Origin: Streptomyces canus
Lineage (GTDB): Bacteria; Actinomycetota; Actinomycetes; Streptomycetales; Streptomycetaceae
NCBI RefSeq assembly: GCF_030816965.1
Contig: NZ_JAUSYQ010000002.1
Span: forward strand, 186,001 to 250,000
DNA length: 64,000 nt
Direction of reading: 5' to 3'
The notes under the pieces: model-generated
Seen by the model: the letters and a program-made list of their open reading frames with translations, nothing else
Database searches by the model: none
What the model was told of the DNA's origin: nothing
Shown here: piece after piece, positions 53,779 through 63,056 of the stretch
How positions within the stretch are numbered: the first letter of the stretch is position 1
Layout: each line of letters opens with the position of its first letter
Position numbers and translations under genes: made by a program

Positions 53779-56610
53779 GTGGCTGGTCATGGATCGGCGC
53801 CGCGCAGCACGACCGAGGGGCTGGTAGGACGCGACCGGGAACTGGAGCTGCTTCGGTCGTACGTCGACCAGGTGCTCGGGCGCGGTGGGGTGCTGGTGCT
53901 GTCCGGGGAACCGGGTGTCGGCAAGTCCGTGCTTCTTGATGCCGCGGCAACGGCGGCGACGGCGGCCGGTGCGCTGGTCCTGCGCTCCGACGGGGTCGAG
54001 TTCCTCGCGGATCTGAGCTTCGCCGGACTGAACCACGTACTCGAACCCCTGCTGCACGAGTACGACGGGCTCGACCCGGTGCACCGGGAAGCCCTGACCG
54101 TGGCGCTGGGCGCGAGTGACGGCGCCCCGGTGGATCGGCTGGTCCTCTACGGGGCCGTACTGGCACTGCTCCGCCGGGCAGCGGGCAGCCGTCCCGTTCT
54201 GCTGGTCATCGACGACCTGCAATGGATCGACCGGGCGAGCGCCGCGGCGCTCGCGTTCGTCGCCCGGCGGCTGACCGGGAGCCGAGTGGGCCTTCTCGCA
54301 GCCTCGCGGCCGGGGTTCGAGAGTTTCTTCGAACGCGCGGGGCTTCCCGAACTCACCGTGTCCCCACTGGACGACAGGGCGGCAGCCGCCCTGGTCGGCA
54401 CCCACTTCCCGCTGCTCACCGGGCAGGAGCTGCGTCGGGTCCTCGCGCAGGCGCGGGGCAACCCACTGGCACTGCTGGAACTGCCGGCCGCGCTCGACGA
54501 CTCGCGAGGCAGCGCGGGAGTGCTGTTGTCCGAGGTACTCCCGCTCAGCCGTCGGCTGCGGGACCTGTATGGCTCCCGGGTCGCGGAGATGCCGGCCCCC
54601 ACCCGGCGGCTGCTGCTCCTGGCCGCGCTGGAGGGCGGCGGCGACCTGTCGGTCCTGCGCGCCGCCTCCCCCAGCGAGGACGTACTGACCGTGCTCGCTC
54701 CCGCGGAGCGGGCGCAGCTGCTGCGGATCGAACACCGAGGACTGGGGCGGCTGTCCTTCCACCACCCACTGATCCGCGCGACCGTCGTGTCGGGCTCGAC
54801 CAGCGGTCAGCGCCTGGACGCCCACCGGGCCCTGGCCAAAGCGCTCACCAGTAAACCCGATCGCATGGCCTGGCACCTGGCTGAGGCGACACCCGATCCC
54901 GACGAGCAGGTTGCCGCGCTCCTGGAGGACACCGCACACCGGGTCCGCCGACGCGGCGACGCCGTCGGCGCCTTCAACGCGCTGGTACGGTCCGCCGACC
55001 TCACTCCCGGTCCCGCGGACCGCGGCAGACGGCTCGCCGAAGCCGCCTTCGTGGGCGCGGACGTGACCGGAGAACTGCGCACCGCGGCCGAACTGCTCGT
55101 GGAGGCCCGGCGTGCCGACCCGGAACTGAGGGGATCACTGCGGGCGGCGGCCGCGGCCTCCCAGGTGCTGCTCAACCGCGACGGTGATGTCAACACCGCG
55201 CACCGGCTGCTGGTCGGTGCGATCACGACCCGCGACGGCAGGTCCGACGGCGACGACGAGGCGCTCTTCGAGGCTCTGTGCACCCTGCGCAAGGTGTGTC
55301 TGTGCGCGGGCAGACCCGAGTTCTGGGACGCGTACCAGGCCGCCATGTCGCAGCTGACCGTACCGATGCCTCCCCTGCAGGAACTGCTCGGCGACGTCTA
55401 CGCCGACCCGGCACGCTCCTCCCCGACAGCCCTCGGCCTTCTCGATGCGGTCATCCACGACCTGCACCGGGAGACCGACCCGAGCCGGATCGAACGGATC
55501 GCGATGGCGGCACTGTTCGTGGACCGGGCGACAGGGTGCCGTGCGGCGCTCTGGCCCGTCGTCGAGGACGGGCGCGAAGGCGGCGCGGTCACGTCGGCGC
55601 TCATCGCGCTGGTGGTGCTGTGCCTGGACGACTTCATGACGGGTCGGTGGGACGAGTGCGGCCGTCTCGCCGCGGAGGGGCTGGCGCTGTGCGAGGCCCA
55701 CGGCTATCAGATGCTGGCCCAGCAGTTCCACCGGGCCCAGGGCCTGCTGGCCGCGGCGCGGGGCGACGACGGCACGGTGCGGAGGCTGGCACAGAGGATC
55801 ACGGAGTGGGCGGTACCCCGCGGTGCGTGGACCGTCGAGCACTTCGCGCGGCACATGACGGCACTGGCCGCCCTGGGACGCGGTGACCACGAGGACGCCT
55901 TCCTCGACGCCTCGGCGATCAGCCCTTCAGGCGTGCTGGCCCCGCATGCCCCACTGGCTCTGTGGGTTCCCATGGACCTTGTGGAAGCCGCGGTGCGCAG
56001 CGGACGCCGAGCCGAGGCACTCGCCCATGTCGCCGCGATGCGGGAGACGGGCCTGCCCGGAATCTCCGGCCGCCTGGCACTGGTCACCGCCGGTTCGGCC
56101 GCGCTCGCCGCGCCCGAGAACCGGGCCGCCGACGCCTTCGAGGAAGCGCTCGCCGTTCCCGGTGCCGAGCGCTGGCCCTTCGACCTCGCCCGGGTCCGCC
56201 TGGCCTACGGGCAGCACCTGCGTCGCGCACGGGCCGCCCAGGACGCCCGGACGCACCTCGCCGCCGCCCTCCAGACCTTCCGCCGTCTCGGGGCCGCCCC
56301 CTGGGCCGCGCGGGCGGCCGAAGAGCTGCGGGCCACCGGCCGTACCGCCACCTGGGGGGCCCACCAGCACCTGGGGGCCGGCCCGCTCACGGAGCAGGAA
56401 CACCAGATCGCCGCACTCGCCGCGACCGGGCTGAGCAACAAGCAGATCGGCGAACGTCTCTTCTTCTCCCACCGGACCGTGGCGGCCCACCTGCACCGGA
56501 TCTTCCGGAAGCTCGGCATCACCTCGCGTGTCACCCTCGGCGAGGCCCTGGCCGCTCTGCCGCCTCAGCAGTCCCGGGCGCAGCGGTCTGCCACCTCTTC
56601 GCAGACCTAG
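53779..56610 (+). CDS. LuxR-family LAL regulator (AAA ATPase, third copy)
   Basis: This 943-residue protein has Walker A GEPGVGKSVLL (43-53), Walker B VLLVIDDLQWIDRAS, a long helical repeat centre and a C-terminal LuxR HTH. The HTH is LTEQEHQIAALAATGLSNKQ, then IGERLFFSHRTVAAHLHRIF. GTG 53779 has AAGGGGG upstream. It follows the cupin gene. Its stop codon shares the CTAG with the stop of the convergent fourth LAL gene. It is closely related in order and wording to the fourth LAL protein, so the pair looks like an inverted duplication. Confidence 0.92.
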   Translation: MAGHGSAPRSTTEGLVGRDRELELLRSYVDQVLGRGGVLVLSGEPGVGKSVLLDAAATAATAAGALVLRSDGVEFLADLSFAGLNHVLEPLLHEYDGLDPVHREALTVALGASDGAPVDRLVLYGAVLALLRRAAGSRPVLLVIDDLQWIDRASAAALAFVARRLTGSRVGLLAASRPGFESFFERAGLPELTVSPLDDRAAAALVGTHFPLLTGQELRRVLAQARGNPLALLELPAALDDSRGSAGVLLSEVLPLSRRLRDLYGSRVAEMPAPTRRLLLLAALEGGGDLSVLRAASPSEDVLTVLAPAERAQLLRIEHRGLGRLSFHHPLIRATVVSGSTSGQRLDAHRALAKALTSKPDRMAWHLAEATPDPDEQVAALLEDTAHRVRRRGDAVGAFNALVRSADLTPGPADRGRRLAEAAFVGADVTGELRTAAELLVEARRADPELRGSLRAAAAASQVLLNRDGDVNTAHRLLVGAITTRDGRSDGDDEALFEALCTLRKVCLCAGRPEFWDAYQAAMSQLTVPMPPLQELLGDVYADPARSSPTALGLLDAVIHDLHRETDPSRIERIAMAALFVDRATGCRAALWPVVEDGREGGAVTSALIALVVLCLDDFMTGRWDECGRLAAEGLALCEAHGYQMLAQQFHRAQGLLAAARGDDGTVRRLAQRITEWAVPRGAWTVEHFARHMTALAALGRGDHEDAFLDASAISPSGVLAPHAPLALWVPMDLVEAAVRSGRRAEALAHVAAMRETGLPGISGRLALVTAGSAALAAPENRAADAFEEALAVPGAERWPFDLARVRLAYGQHLRRARAAQDARTHLAAALQTFRRLGAAPWAARAAEELRATGRTATWGAHQHLGAGPLTEQEHQIAALAATGLSNKQIGERLFFSHRTVAAHLHRIFRKLGITSRVTLGEALAALPPQQSRAQRSATSSQT

Positions 56611-59363
56611 AAGGCGTTGCTTCCACTGAGGGACGCGAGCGCGTCCCTCAGTGCCGCACGTGAGGCGATTCCGAGTTTCGGGAACAACTGGTAGAGGTGC
56701 GAACCAACGGTTCGGGGCGAGAGGTGGAGACGTTCGCCGATCTGCTTGTTGGTCAACCCGGAAGCGGCGAGTACGGCGATCTCCTGCTCCTGCGCGGTGA
56801 GGGTCACGGAACCGTGCTTCGCTCCGGTGCGGGACCGGCGGGTGGCGCGGAGTTCACCCGTGGCCCGGTCGGCCCACGGCCGGGCGCCCAGGTGCTCGAA
56901 CACCTCGGCCGCCGAGTCCAGTTGGGCTCGGGCCTCCGTGACGAAGCGCATGCGCCTCAGACGCTCCCCGTAGGCCAGCCGGATCCGCGCCAGATCGAAG
57001 GGCCAGTTCTGCGCTCCCGGGACGTCCAGCGCCTGCTCGAAGCACCCGACCGCGCCGTCATCGGGTGCGACCAGCGCGGCCGAGCCCGCCACCAACAGCG
57101 CCAGCCGCGGCGAGAGAGCCGCGACACCGGCTTCCCGCATCGCACGCACGTGTGCCCCCGCCTCAGCGGTGCGCCGGGTGTGCACCGCCGCTTCCACGAG
57201 GTCCATGCAGCCCCACAGCGCGTACGGAGCGTGGGGCGCGAGTCGGCCCGCAGGGCTGATCGCCACGGCGTGGCGGTACGCGCATTCGTAGTCGCCGGCA
57301 CCGAGTTCGGCGAGGACTCGCGCATGGCCGGCGAAGGCCGCCGCCGCCAGGACTCCACGAGGCACGGCCCACTGCGTGATTCGGTCGGCCGTACTCCGGC
57401 TCTCTTCGAAGTGCCCGTGGACGGCGGCGAGCAGGGCCTGGTGGTATTGGAAATACCAGGAGAAGAACGGGAATTGGCGCTCCTCGCAGATCCTCAGGCC
57501 CTCGGCGGCCAGCGTTTCGGCCTCCTCCCACCGGCCGGCCGGGAAATCCTGCAGGCACAGGTGCATGAGCGCGTCGATGTGCCGGCGCACGTGGCCGCCC
57601 CGGCGTCCCCGACGGACCGTTTCCCAAGAGACGCCCCGCAGTTCCGTGAGCCGGTCGCGGCGGACGGGAGCCATGCCGTGACGGCCGACCGAGCCGGTAC
57701 CGGCCGGGTCCCTCCACGTCCTGCCACAGGCGGAGAGCAGCGGCGGTGCAGCCGGCTTCAGACGGTCGAGGGCCGCGTGGAAGGGTTCCCACAGGGCATC
57801 GCGACCACCGGCCCAGCACACCAGCTGCAGCAGGTGCAGTGCCTCGATGAGAACGTCGTCCTCGGCGTCGTATCCGTGGCTGCCGGTCTCGATGGCCTCC
57901 ACCAGGAGACGGTGGGCCATGTCGATGTCGCCGTCACCGCCGTTGAGCAGGAGGAGAGCCGCCGTGGCGGCGGTCAGCGGAGACCCGGTGAGGTCCGGGT
58001 CCGCGCACCGGGCGCGGTCGAGGAGTTCCGACGCCGCGCGCAGCTCACCGGTCGCGTCGGCACCGAGGTATGCGGCCCGGGTCAGTCGGCGTCCTCGATC
58101 GGCGGGACGGGGGCTCAGCTCGGCGGCCCTGGTGAACGTGGCGACCGCTTCTGCGGCGTCACCTCGCGCGGCGGCGCGATGCCCGGCCTCCTCCAGCAGG
58201 GCGGCGACACGCTCGTCGGGAACGAGCGTTGCCCGGCCCAGGTGCCAGGCCCGCCGCTCAGGAGTCTCCGCGCGGATCTCGGCCAGGGTGCTATGGGCCT
58301 GGCAGCGCTCGGTCAGGGTGCTGGTCTCGACGACCGCGGCCCTTGTCAGCGGATGCCGGAAGACGAACCGTCGGTTCGTGTCGTCGAAGGTGATCAGACG
58401 GTCCGACTCCACCGCTGACAAGGCCGTAAGAGCCTTCGGGTCGTCCGATCCGGCACGGAGGACTCCCGGATCTCCGGTGTCGTCGAGGGCGAGCAGCAGC
58501 AGAAGCCGGCGCGACTCGGCCGGAAGGCGGGCCACGCGCGAAGCGTGGCGGCTCCGAAGACGTGGGGAGAGGGGCAGTACGTCGGGCAGATCGGCCGGCG
58601 CGTCGCGTTGCGGACCGCTCAGCGCGGCGGGCAGTTCCACGAGCGCCAGCGGGTTGCCCTGCGCCTGCGCCAGGACGCGGTCCCGCGCCGGTCCGGCCAG
58701 TCCCGGAAAGCGGACTCCGAGCAGTTCCACGGCCGCGTCGCGATCCAGCGGCGGCAGCTCGTACTCGGTGAGCCCGGCTCGGTCGAAGCAGGTCTCGGCT
58801 CCCGATCTGCAGGCGGCAAGGAATCCGATACGGCTGCCCGCCGACCGACGGACGACGAAGCCCAGCACCTCCGAACTGGCCCGGTCGACACAGCCGAGGT
58901 CGTCCACGACGATGAACACAGGGCGTTCGGTTGCCGCTTGGCGCAGCAGGAAGATCACCGAGTCGGAGACGCGAAGACTGTCGGGCACCGGATCGCCCCC
59001 GTAGCCCAGCGCACTGCGCAGAACCCTCCGATGCGTGTCCTCCAAGCGCTCGATCCGGTGGTTCAGCGGCAACAGCAGCTGGTGAAGTCCGGCGTAGGCG
59101 AGCTCGGACTCGAACCGGACGCCGACGGCCGACAGCACCCGGGCACCCGCCCCGGACATGCCCCTGGCGACCTCCCCGAGCAGGGCGCTCTTGCCCACAC
59201 CCGGCTCCCCGGAGAGCAGCAGGGCACGGCCCGCGGCCGAGCCCTGCCCGAGCAGCGCCGTGATCTCCCGGAGTTGCCGCGCACGCCCCACCACCTCAGG
59301 GGGCTGACCGGCGTCCGCGGCAGGGGTCTTGGGCAACCGTTCGACGCGCGAGCCGAGTGACAT
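56607..59363 (-). CDS. LuxR-family LAL regulator (AAA ATPase, fourth copy)
   Basis: This 918-residue protein has Walker A GEPGVGKSALL (52-62), a TPR-like centre and a C-terminal HTH (LTAQEQEIAVLAASGLTNKQ, then IGERLHLSPRTVGSHLYQLF). The Walker B region reads VFIVVDDLGCVDRAS where the other copies have DDLQW or DDAQW, so the usual Gln-Trp is Gly-Cys. This could alter ATP hydrolysis or signalling. ATG 59363 has GGAGG upstream. It is convergent with the third copy. Confidence 0.9.
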   Translation of the reverse strand: MSLGSRVERLPKTPAADAGQPPEVVGRARQLREITALLGQGSAAGRALLLSGEPGVGKSALLGEVARGMSGAGARVLSAVGVRFESELAYAGLHQLLLPLNHRIERLEDTHRRVLRSALGYGGDPVPDSLRVSDSVIFLLRQAATERPVFIVVDDLGCVDRASSEVLGFVVRRSAGSRIGFLAACRSGAETCFDRAGLTEYELPPLDRDAAVELLGVRFPGLAGPARDRVLAQAQGNPLALVELPAALSGPQRDAPADLPDVLPLSPRLRSRHASRVARLPAESRRLLLLLALDDTGDPGVLRAGSDDPKALTALSAVESDRLITFDDTNRRFVFRHPLTRAAVVETSTLTERCQAHSTLAEIRAETPERRAWHLGRATLVPDERVAALLEEAGHRAAARGDAAEAVATFTRAAELSPRPADRGRRLTRAAYLGADATGELRAASELLDRARCADPDLTGSPLTAATAALLLLNGGDGDIDMAHRLLVEAIETGSHGYDAEDDVLIEALHLLQLVCWAGGRDALWEPFHAALDRLKPAAPPLLSACGRTWRDPAGTGSVGRHGMAPVRRDRLTELRGVSWETVRRGRRGGHVRRHIDALMHLCLQDFPAGRWEEAETLAAEGLRICEERQFPFFSWYFQYHQALLAAVHGHFEESRSTADRITQWAVPRGVLAAAAFAGHARVLAELGAGDYECAYRHAVAISPAGRLAPHAPYALWGCMDLVEAAVHTRRTAEAGAHVRAMREAGVAALSPRLALLVAGSAALVAPDDGAVGCFEQALDVPGAQNWPFDLARIRLAYGERLRRMRFVTEARAQLDSAAEVFEHLGARPWADRATGELRATRRSRTGAKHGSVTLTAQEQEIAVLAASGLTNKQIGERLHLSPRTVGSHLYQLFPKLGIASRAALRDALASLSGSNAF

Positions 59364-59614
59364 GGGTCCTCCGAACGTTTGCGCCGTCCTTCCCGCTGTA
59401 GGGCGGGAAGCCTTGGGCTCACCGTGCACCGGTCGGCGAGGACAAACATCAGTCACGTGACTGCATGGCGACTTGCGGGTCATTTGACTGATGGTGCGAG
59501 CACACGAGGGCCTCGCAGAATCGTGATGTACCTGAATCACACGAGCGGCGCAGGACGCATCACACCGTGTGCCCTCCGAACCTCCCTTGACCCACAGATC
59601 TACCGAGCGGTGAT

Positions 59615-60067
59615 GTGATGAGAGAACCCGACAGTTGTACGCCGGTGGTGTGCCGGATGCTTGTCCGTCTGGTCGTCGCCGAAGGAGTGGACCGGCCGGT
59701 GATGCTTGATCTGTCCTACGACAGAGCCGATCCGTACGCGGTGTCCCTGACGTTCCACATGCGCACGGACACGACCGTGCACTGGGTGATCGGCCGCGAT
59801 CTCCTCCTGGACGGGCTGGAGAAGCTCACCGGCGCCGGCGACGTCCAGGTCTGGCCCTGCCGGGACCCGGGGGCGGACAGGGTACACATCGCACTGTGCC
59901 CGTATCCGAAGCAGGAGGCGGTCGTGGTGACCGCCCCGGCGCGAGCCCTCAGGGCATTTCTGCGGCGAACCCTCGCGGTGGTGCCGCTCGGTACCGAGGA
60001 GTGCCACCTGGACATGGACGGAGCCGTCCACCAACTCCTGAGCGGCCCCGGTGAGTCGCTTCGATAA
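59615..60067 (+). CDS. SsgA-like sporulation/cell-division regulator (SALP)
   Basis: This protein of about 150 residues matches the SsgA-like fold: LVVAEGVDRPVMLDLSYDRA then DPYAVSLTFH, WVIGRDLLLDGL, GDVQVWPC, VHIALCPYPKQEAVVVTA and a C-terminal ALRAFLRRTLAVVPLGTE. SsgA-like proteins direct FtsZ placement and cell-wall events during Streptomyces sporulation. Both GTG 59615 and ATG 59618 are possible starts. It is divergent from the fourth LAL gene, about 250 bases away. Membership of the family supports an actinomycete with sporulation. Confidence 0.88.
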   Translation: MMREPDSCTPVVCRMLVRLVVAEGVDRPVMLDLSYDRADPYAVSLTFHMRTDTTVHWVIGRDLLLDGLEKLTGAGDVQVWPCRDPGADRVHIALCPYPKQEAVVVTAPARALRAFLRRTLAVVPLGTEECHLDMDGAVHQLLSGPGESLR

Positions 60068-60089
60068 GGGCCGTCCGAGCCGGACTGAC

Positions 60090-60380
60090 CGACGCTCCAC
60101 GGGGACGAGGTCGCGGACCCGTCCCCGGCGCACCGGCACCCCGCCTGGCTCGAGGTGCGGAAGGAGCGCGCCGAGGACGTCCAGCTGCGGACAGCCGACT
60201 GGATCACCTGGTTCGCCGGACCGATGCGGTTCGTCTCCATCCACGTGGCGGCGCAACACGCAACTCACGGAACTCGTCCACAGGCTCACCGTCGAGATCC
60301 AGAAAGCGGTCAAGGCCAAGGCCGCCGGTGAAACGGACACAGGCGAGAACGCCGAGCAGGTACACACCGCGACGGCCTGA
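60090..60380 (+). pseudogene. DUF1003-type membrane protein with internal deletion
   Basis: One frame gives HPAWLEVRKERAEDVQLRTA then DWITWFAGPMRFVSIHV, the front of a DUF1003 protein with its RFVYIH-type entry into the first membrane helix. The sequence then jumps to RRNTQLTELVHRLTVEIQKA in another frame, which is the family's end (compare NTELTRAIHTLTTEI). The membrane helices between, roughly 80-90 residues, are missing. It is a deletion pseudogene. Confidence 0.6.
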
Positions 60381-60451
60381 GCCGCCGTCGCATGTCACAC
60401 CGGCCCGGCCTGAGCGGTCTACATGGTGACGGACAAGAAGCAGAGGTAGTC

Positions 60452-61807
60452 ATGCGAGAGATTCTGATCGTCGGCGGCGGATACGCGGGCTTCTACACCG
60501 CCTGGGGTCTGCAGAAGAAGCTGCGTACGGGCGAGGCGCGGGTCACGGTCGTCGACCCGCGCCCGTACATGACCTATCAGCCCTTCCTGCCCGAGGTGGC
60601 GGCCGGTTCGGTGGAGGCACGTCACGCCGTCGTGTCACTACGGCGGCACCTGCGGGGCACCCGGCTGATCTCCGGCACCGTGACCGGGATCAGCAACGCG
60701 GACCGTACGGTGACCGTCCGCCCGGTGCGCGGCGAGGCCTACGAGCTTCGCTATGACATCCTCGTGGTCACCGCCGGCGCGGTGACCCGCACCTTCCCCA
60801 TTCCCGGGCTCGCGCAGCAGGCCATCGGTCTCAAGCACGTGGAGGAGGCCGTAGCGATCCGTGACCGGTTGATGACCGCGTTCGACCAGGCCGCGTCGCT
60901 GCCGGCCGGCCCCGAGCGGCAGAAGCTGCTCACCGTCACGTTCGTGGGAGGCGGGTTCTCCGGCGTCGAGGGCTTCGGTGAACTGCTGTCACTGGCGACC
61001 GCGATGCTCAGGTCCTATCCGGAACTGAGCATCGACGACCTGTCCTTCCACCTGGTCGAGGCCCGGGGCCGCATCCTGCCCGAGGTGAGCGACCGGCCGG
61101 GTGCCTGGGTGGTACGCCACCTGGAACGCCGCGGCGCACATGTCCATCTCAACACGCAACTGCTGTCCGCCGAGGACGGCCACGTCGTCCTCTCCGACGG
61201 AGCGGAGTACGACTCCGAGCTGATCGTCTGGGCCGCCGGCAACGCCGCGAACCCGGTCGTGCACAACCACACGGACCTACCCCTCGACGAGCGCGGCCTG
61301 CTGCTGGCCCGCGCCGATCTACGCGTGGGCACCGACGCCGAACCCGTGCCGGACGTGTGGGCCGCCGGCGACGACGCGTCCATCCCCGACCTGGCCTCGC
61401 CGGTGCCGGGCGCGCGCACGGTGCCGAACGCCCAGCACGCCGTGCGACAGGGCAGACGTCTCGCCAGGAACCTCGTGGCCGACCTGCGCGGGCAGCGAGT
61501 CCGGGACTACCGGCACGGCAGCCTGGGCGTGGTGGCGACGCTGGGGCTGGGGCGGGGCATCTTCCAGTACAAGGGCATCGTCATCAGGGGATTCCCGGCG
61601 TGGCTGATGCACCGGGGTTATCACGTGCTCGCGGTGCCCAGCTGGGAACGCAAGATCCGCGTTCTGGCGGTCTGGCTCACCGCGGCCCTGACAGGCCGGG
61701 ATCTCGTGTCTCTAGCCTCCGTCCAGCGCCCACGGGACGCCTTCGTCAACGGTGGGCAGCCGCAGGACCCGAGCGCCGGCCGTGCGAAGGAAGGCAGCGC
61801 ACCATGA
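60452..61807 (+). CDS. Type-II NADH dehydrogenase-like FAD-dependent oxidoreductase
   Basis: This 451-residue protein has the FAD-binding ILIVGGGYAGFYTAWGLQKK at the N-terminus and a second Rossmann motif TVTFVGGGFSGVEGFGEL near 165 for NAD(P)H. YDILVVTAGAV, the FAD-contact PDVWAAGDDASIP near 310 and NAQHAVRQGRRLARNL follow. The end contains the membrane-associated WLMHRGYHVLAVPSWERK of NDH-2 enzymes. It likely moves electrons from NADH to quinone at the cytoplasmic membrane face. ATG 60452 has AGAGGT upstream. Its stop overlaps the next gene as ATGA. Confidence 0.9.
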   Translation: MREILIVGGGYAGFYTAWGLQKKLRTGEARVTVVDPRPYMTYQPFLPEVAAGSVEARHAVVSLRRHLRGTRLISGTVTGISNADRTVTVRPVRGEAYELRYDILVVTAGAVTRTFPIPGLAQQAIGLKHVEEAVAIRDRLMTAFDQAASLPAGPERQKLLTVTFVGGGFSGVEGFGELLSLATAMLRSYPELSIDDLSFHLVEARGRILPEVSDRPGAWVVRHLERRGAHVHLNTQLLSAEDGHVVLSDGAEYDSELIVWAAGNAANPVVHNHTDLPLDERGLLLARADLRVGTDAEPVPDVWAAGDDASIPDLASPVPGARTVPNAQHAVRQGRRLARNLVADLRGQRVRDYRHGSLGVVATLGLGRGIFQYKGIVIRGFPAWLMHRGYHVLAVPSWERKIRVLAVWLTAALTGRDLVSLASVQRPRDAFVNGGQPQDPSAGRAKEGSAP

Positions 61808-62184
61808 CCATGTGGGGTTCTCGTTTTCATTGGGGGTACGCCGTGTCCGCACGCGAGGAGGCCGCCCGCGGCCTGCCCGACATCGAAGGTTTCTTGTACC
61901 GGGAGGCTCACAGGGGAGCGACGCACCGCCGCGTGGCGGCATTCACCGCGCGCGTGGAGGGGCTCACCCCCGAGCAGAAGCGGGACATCGAGCAGTGGTA
62001 CGTCGACGAGCAGAAACACGTAGCCCGCATGGTGACCGATCACATCGCCGAACGCGTCGGCGCGATGGAGGCGCAACACCACGTCAGGATCCGGCAATGG
62101 CTGCGGGGAACACTCACCGGGATGGTGCTGATCACCCTGGCGATCATCGCCTGCGTCGTGGTGATCCTCGGATCGTCCCGGTGA
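61804..62184 (+). CDS. Tail-anchored protein coupled to NADH dehydrogenase
   Basis: This 126-residue protein has a soluble helical, acidic N-terminal region (PDIEGFLYREAHRGATHRRV, then LTPEQKRDIEQWYVDEQKHV and RMVTDHIAERV) and a C-terminal transmembrane helix (MVLITLAIIACVVVIL). The ATGA overlap with the flavoprotein shows translational coupling. It may be a membrane anchor or regulatory partner of the NADH dehydrogenase, which is inference. The histidine-rich helices (HRRV, KHV, HHVR) could bind metal, but no motif proves it. Confidence 0.7.
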   Translation: MTMWGSRFHWGYAVSAREEAARGLPDIEGFLYREAHRGATHRRVAAFTARVEGLTPEQKRDIEQWYVDEQKHVARMVTDHIAERVGAMEAQHHVRIRQWLRGTLTGMVLITLAIIACVVVILGSSR

Positions 62185-62194
62185 CCGCCGAGCG

Positions 62195-62614
62195 CTAGGA
62201 ACGCCCGGTGCGATACAGGCCCCGGCCGGCGCGCTCAATACGGGAGGAGGCGACGAGGCGATCGAGTGTGCTGCGGACCGCGTTGATGCTTCCGCTGTCG
62301 GCGTCACGGCCTAGCGCCGCCGCGACCTCGCGGGCTCGCACCTCCGCGTCACCGACCTTGGCGAAGTACGCCACGATCTGCTCGGTGAGCTTGCCGTACT
62401 GCTTGTCGGGCTCGTCCACCTGCTCGGCGGAGCGCGGAGCGACCAGCGCGCTCTCGAGAGCGCCGAGGGCCCGCTGTACGGAGCCGAGATGTGCCACGAT
62501 CGCCGCCAACTCCCTTTCCAGCGTCTGCTTCTGGAAATGCAGCCGGGCCAGTTCCTCCTGGAGCCCCTCGGCGGTGACCTCGATGCTGTGTGCCGTACGG
62601 CTCGCGGAGACCAT
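62195..62614 (-). CDS. Coiled-coil winged-helix protein
   Basis: This 139-residue protein has an N-terminal coiled coil (IEVTAEGLQEELARLHFQKQ then TLERELAAIVAHLGSVQRAL) and a C-terminal winged-helix-like domain. That domain contains YGKLTEQIVAYFAKVGDAEV, RAREVAAALGRDADSGSIN and AVRSTLDRLVASSRIERAG, ending in a wing GRGLYR. It is likely a DNA-binding or dimerising regulator, function unknown. ATG 62614 has GGGGAG upstream; the frame above is not domain-like. It is convergent with the tail-anchored protein, ten bases apart. Confidence 0.78.
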   Translation of the reverse strand: MVSASRTAHSIEVTAEGLQEELARLHFQKQTLERELAAIVAHLGSVQRALGALESALVAPRSAEQVDEPDKQYGKLTEQIVAYFAKVGDAEVRAREVAAALGRDADSGSINAVRSTLDRLVASSRIERAGRGLYRTGRS

Positions 62615-62877
62615 GAGTTCTCCCCTCCTCAACCCTTGTCGACATCATATGCAGTGGTTCGAGTGTCAGACAGGTCATCTCAGTGTCTCGAACAGTGTGA
62701 CTTTGCAGGGCCGTGAAAAAGCATCGCCCATTTCTGTCACACGTTCCCGTCGGTCGTGGTCCTCCCACGGCTCGTCGATCGGCAGCGCATCGCCCTGGTC
62801 CATAGGCCATCCCCGCTCTCGCTCGCGCTGCCCCGCACGCGGCAGGAGCGTGGGCTCAACCCGTGAGACCGGGAACC
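62615..62877. other. Intergenic region before WhiB remnant
   Basis: No gene is recognised. It should hold the promoter of the leftward coiled-coil gene. A TCGAACAGTGTGACTTTGCAG-like A/T-richer part (about 62640-62720) stands out against the surroundings. Confidence 0.3.
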
Positions 62878-63056
62878 ATGCATTGGCGTGAACGGGCAGC
62901 TTGCCTGCGCGTAGATCCCGAGCTCTTCTTCCCCGTATCCAACAGCGGTCCCGCACTTCGGCAGATGGACGAGGTGGAGGCTGTGTGCGGCCGTTGTCCC
63001 GCCGCAGAGCAGTGCCTCGGCTGGGCCGTGCGGGCGGGACGGCATCTGGGGCGGAA
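62878..63056 (+). pseudogene. WhiB-family protein, frameshifted near its WGG turn
   Basis: The frame from ATG 62878 reads MHWRERAACLRVDPELFFPV, SNSGPALRQMDEVEAVCGRC and PAAEQCLGWAVRAG. It keeps all four WhiB cysteines (AAC, CGRC, EQC). The G[IV]WGG turn is present at 63041-63055 but one frame away (GIWGG), and the original frame instead runs on to a TGA at 63204. The remaining C-terminal helix is replaced by sequence from a sigma factor. It is thus a broken or chimeric gene. Confidence 0.65.

Noticed and set aside
44036..59363. Biosynthetic gene cluster suggested by several LAL regulators
   Set aside because: No polyketide, peptide, terpene or other core synthesis gene lies nearby; the neighbours are sugar uptake, WhiB and cupin genes.
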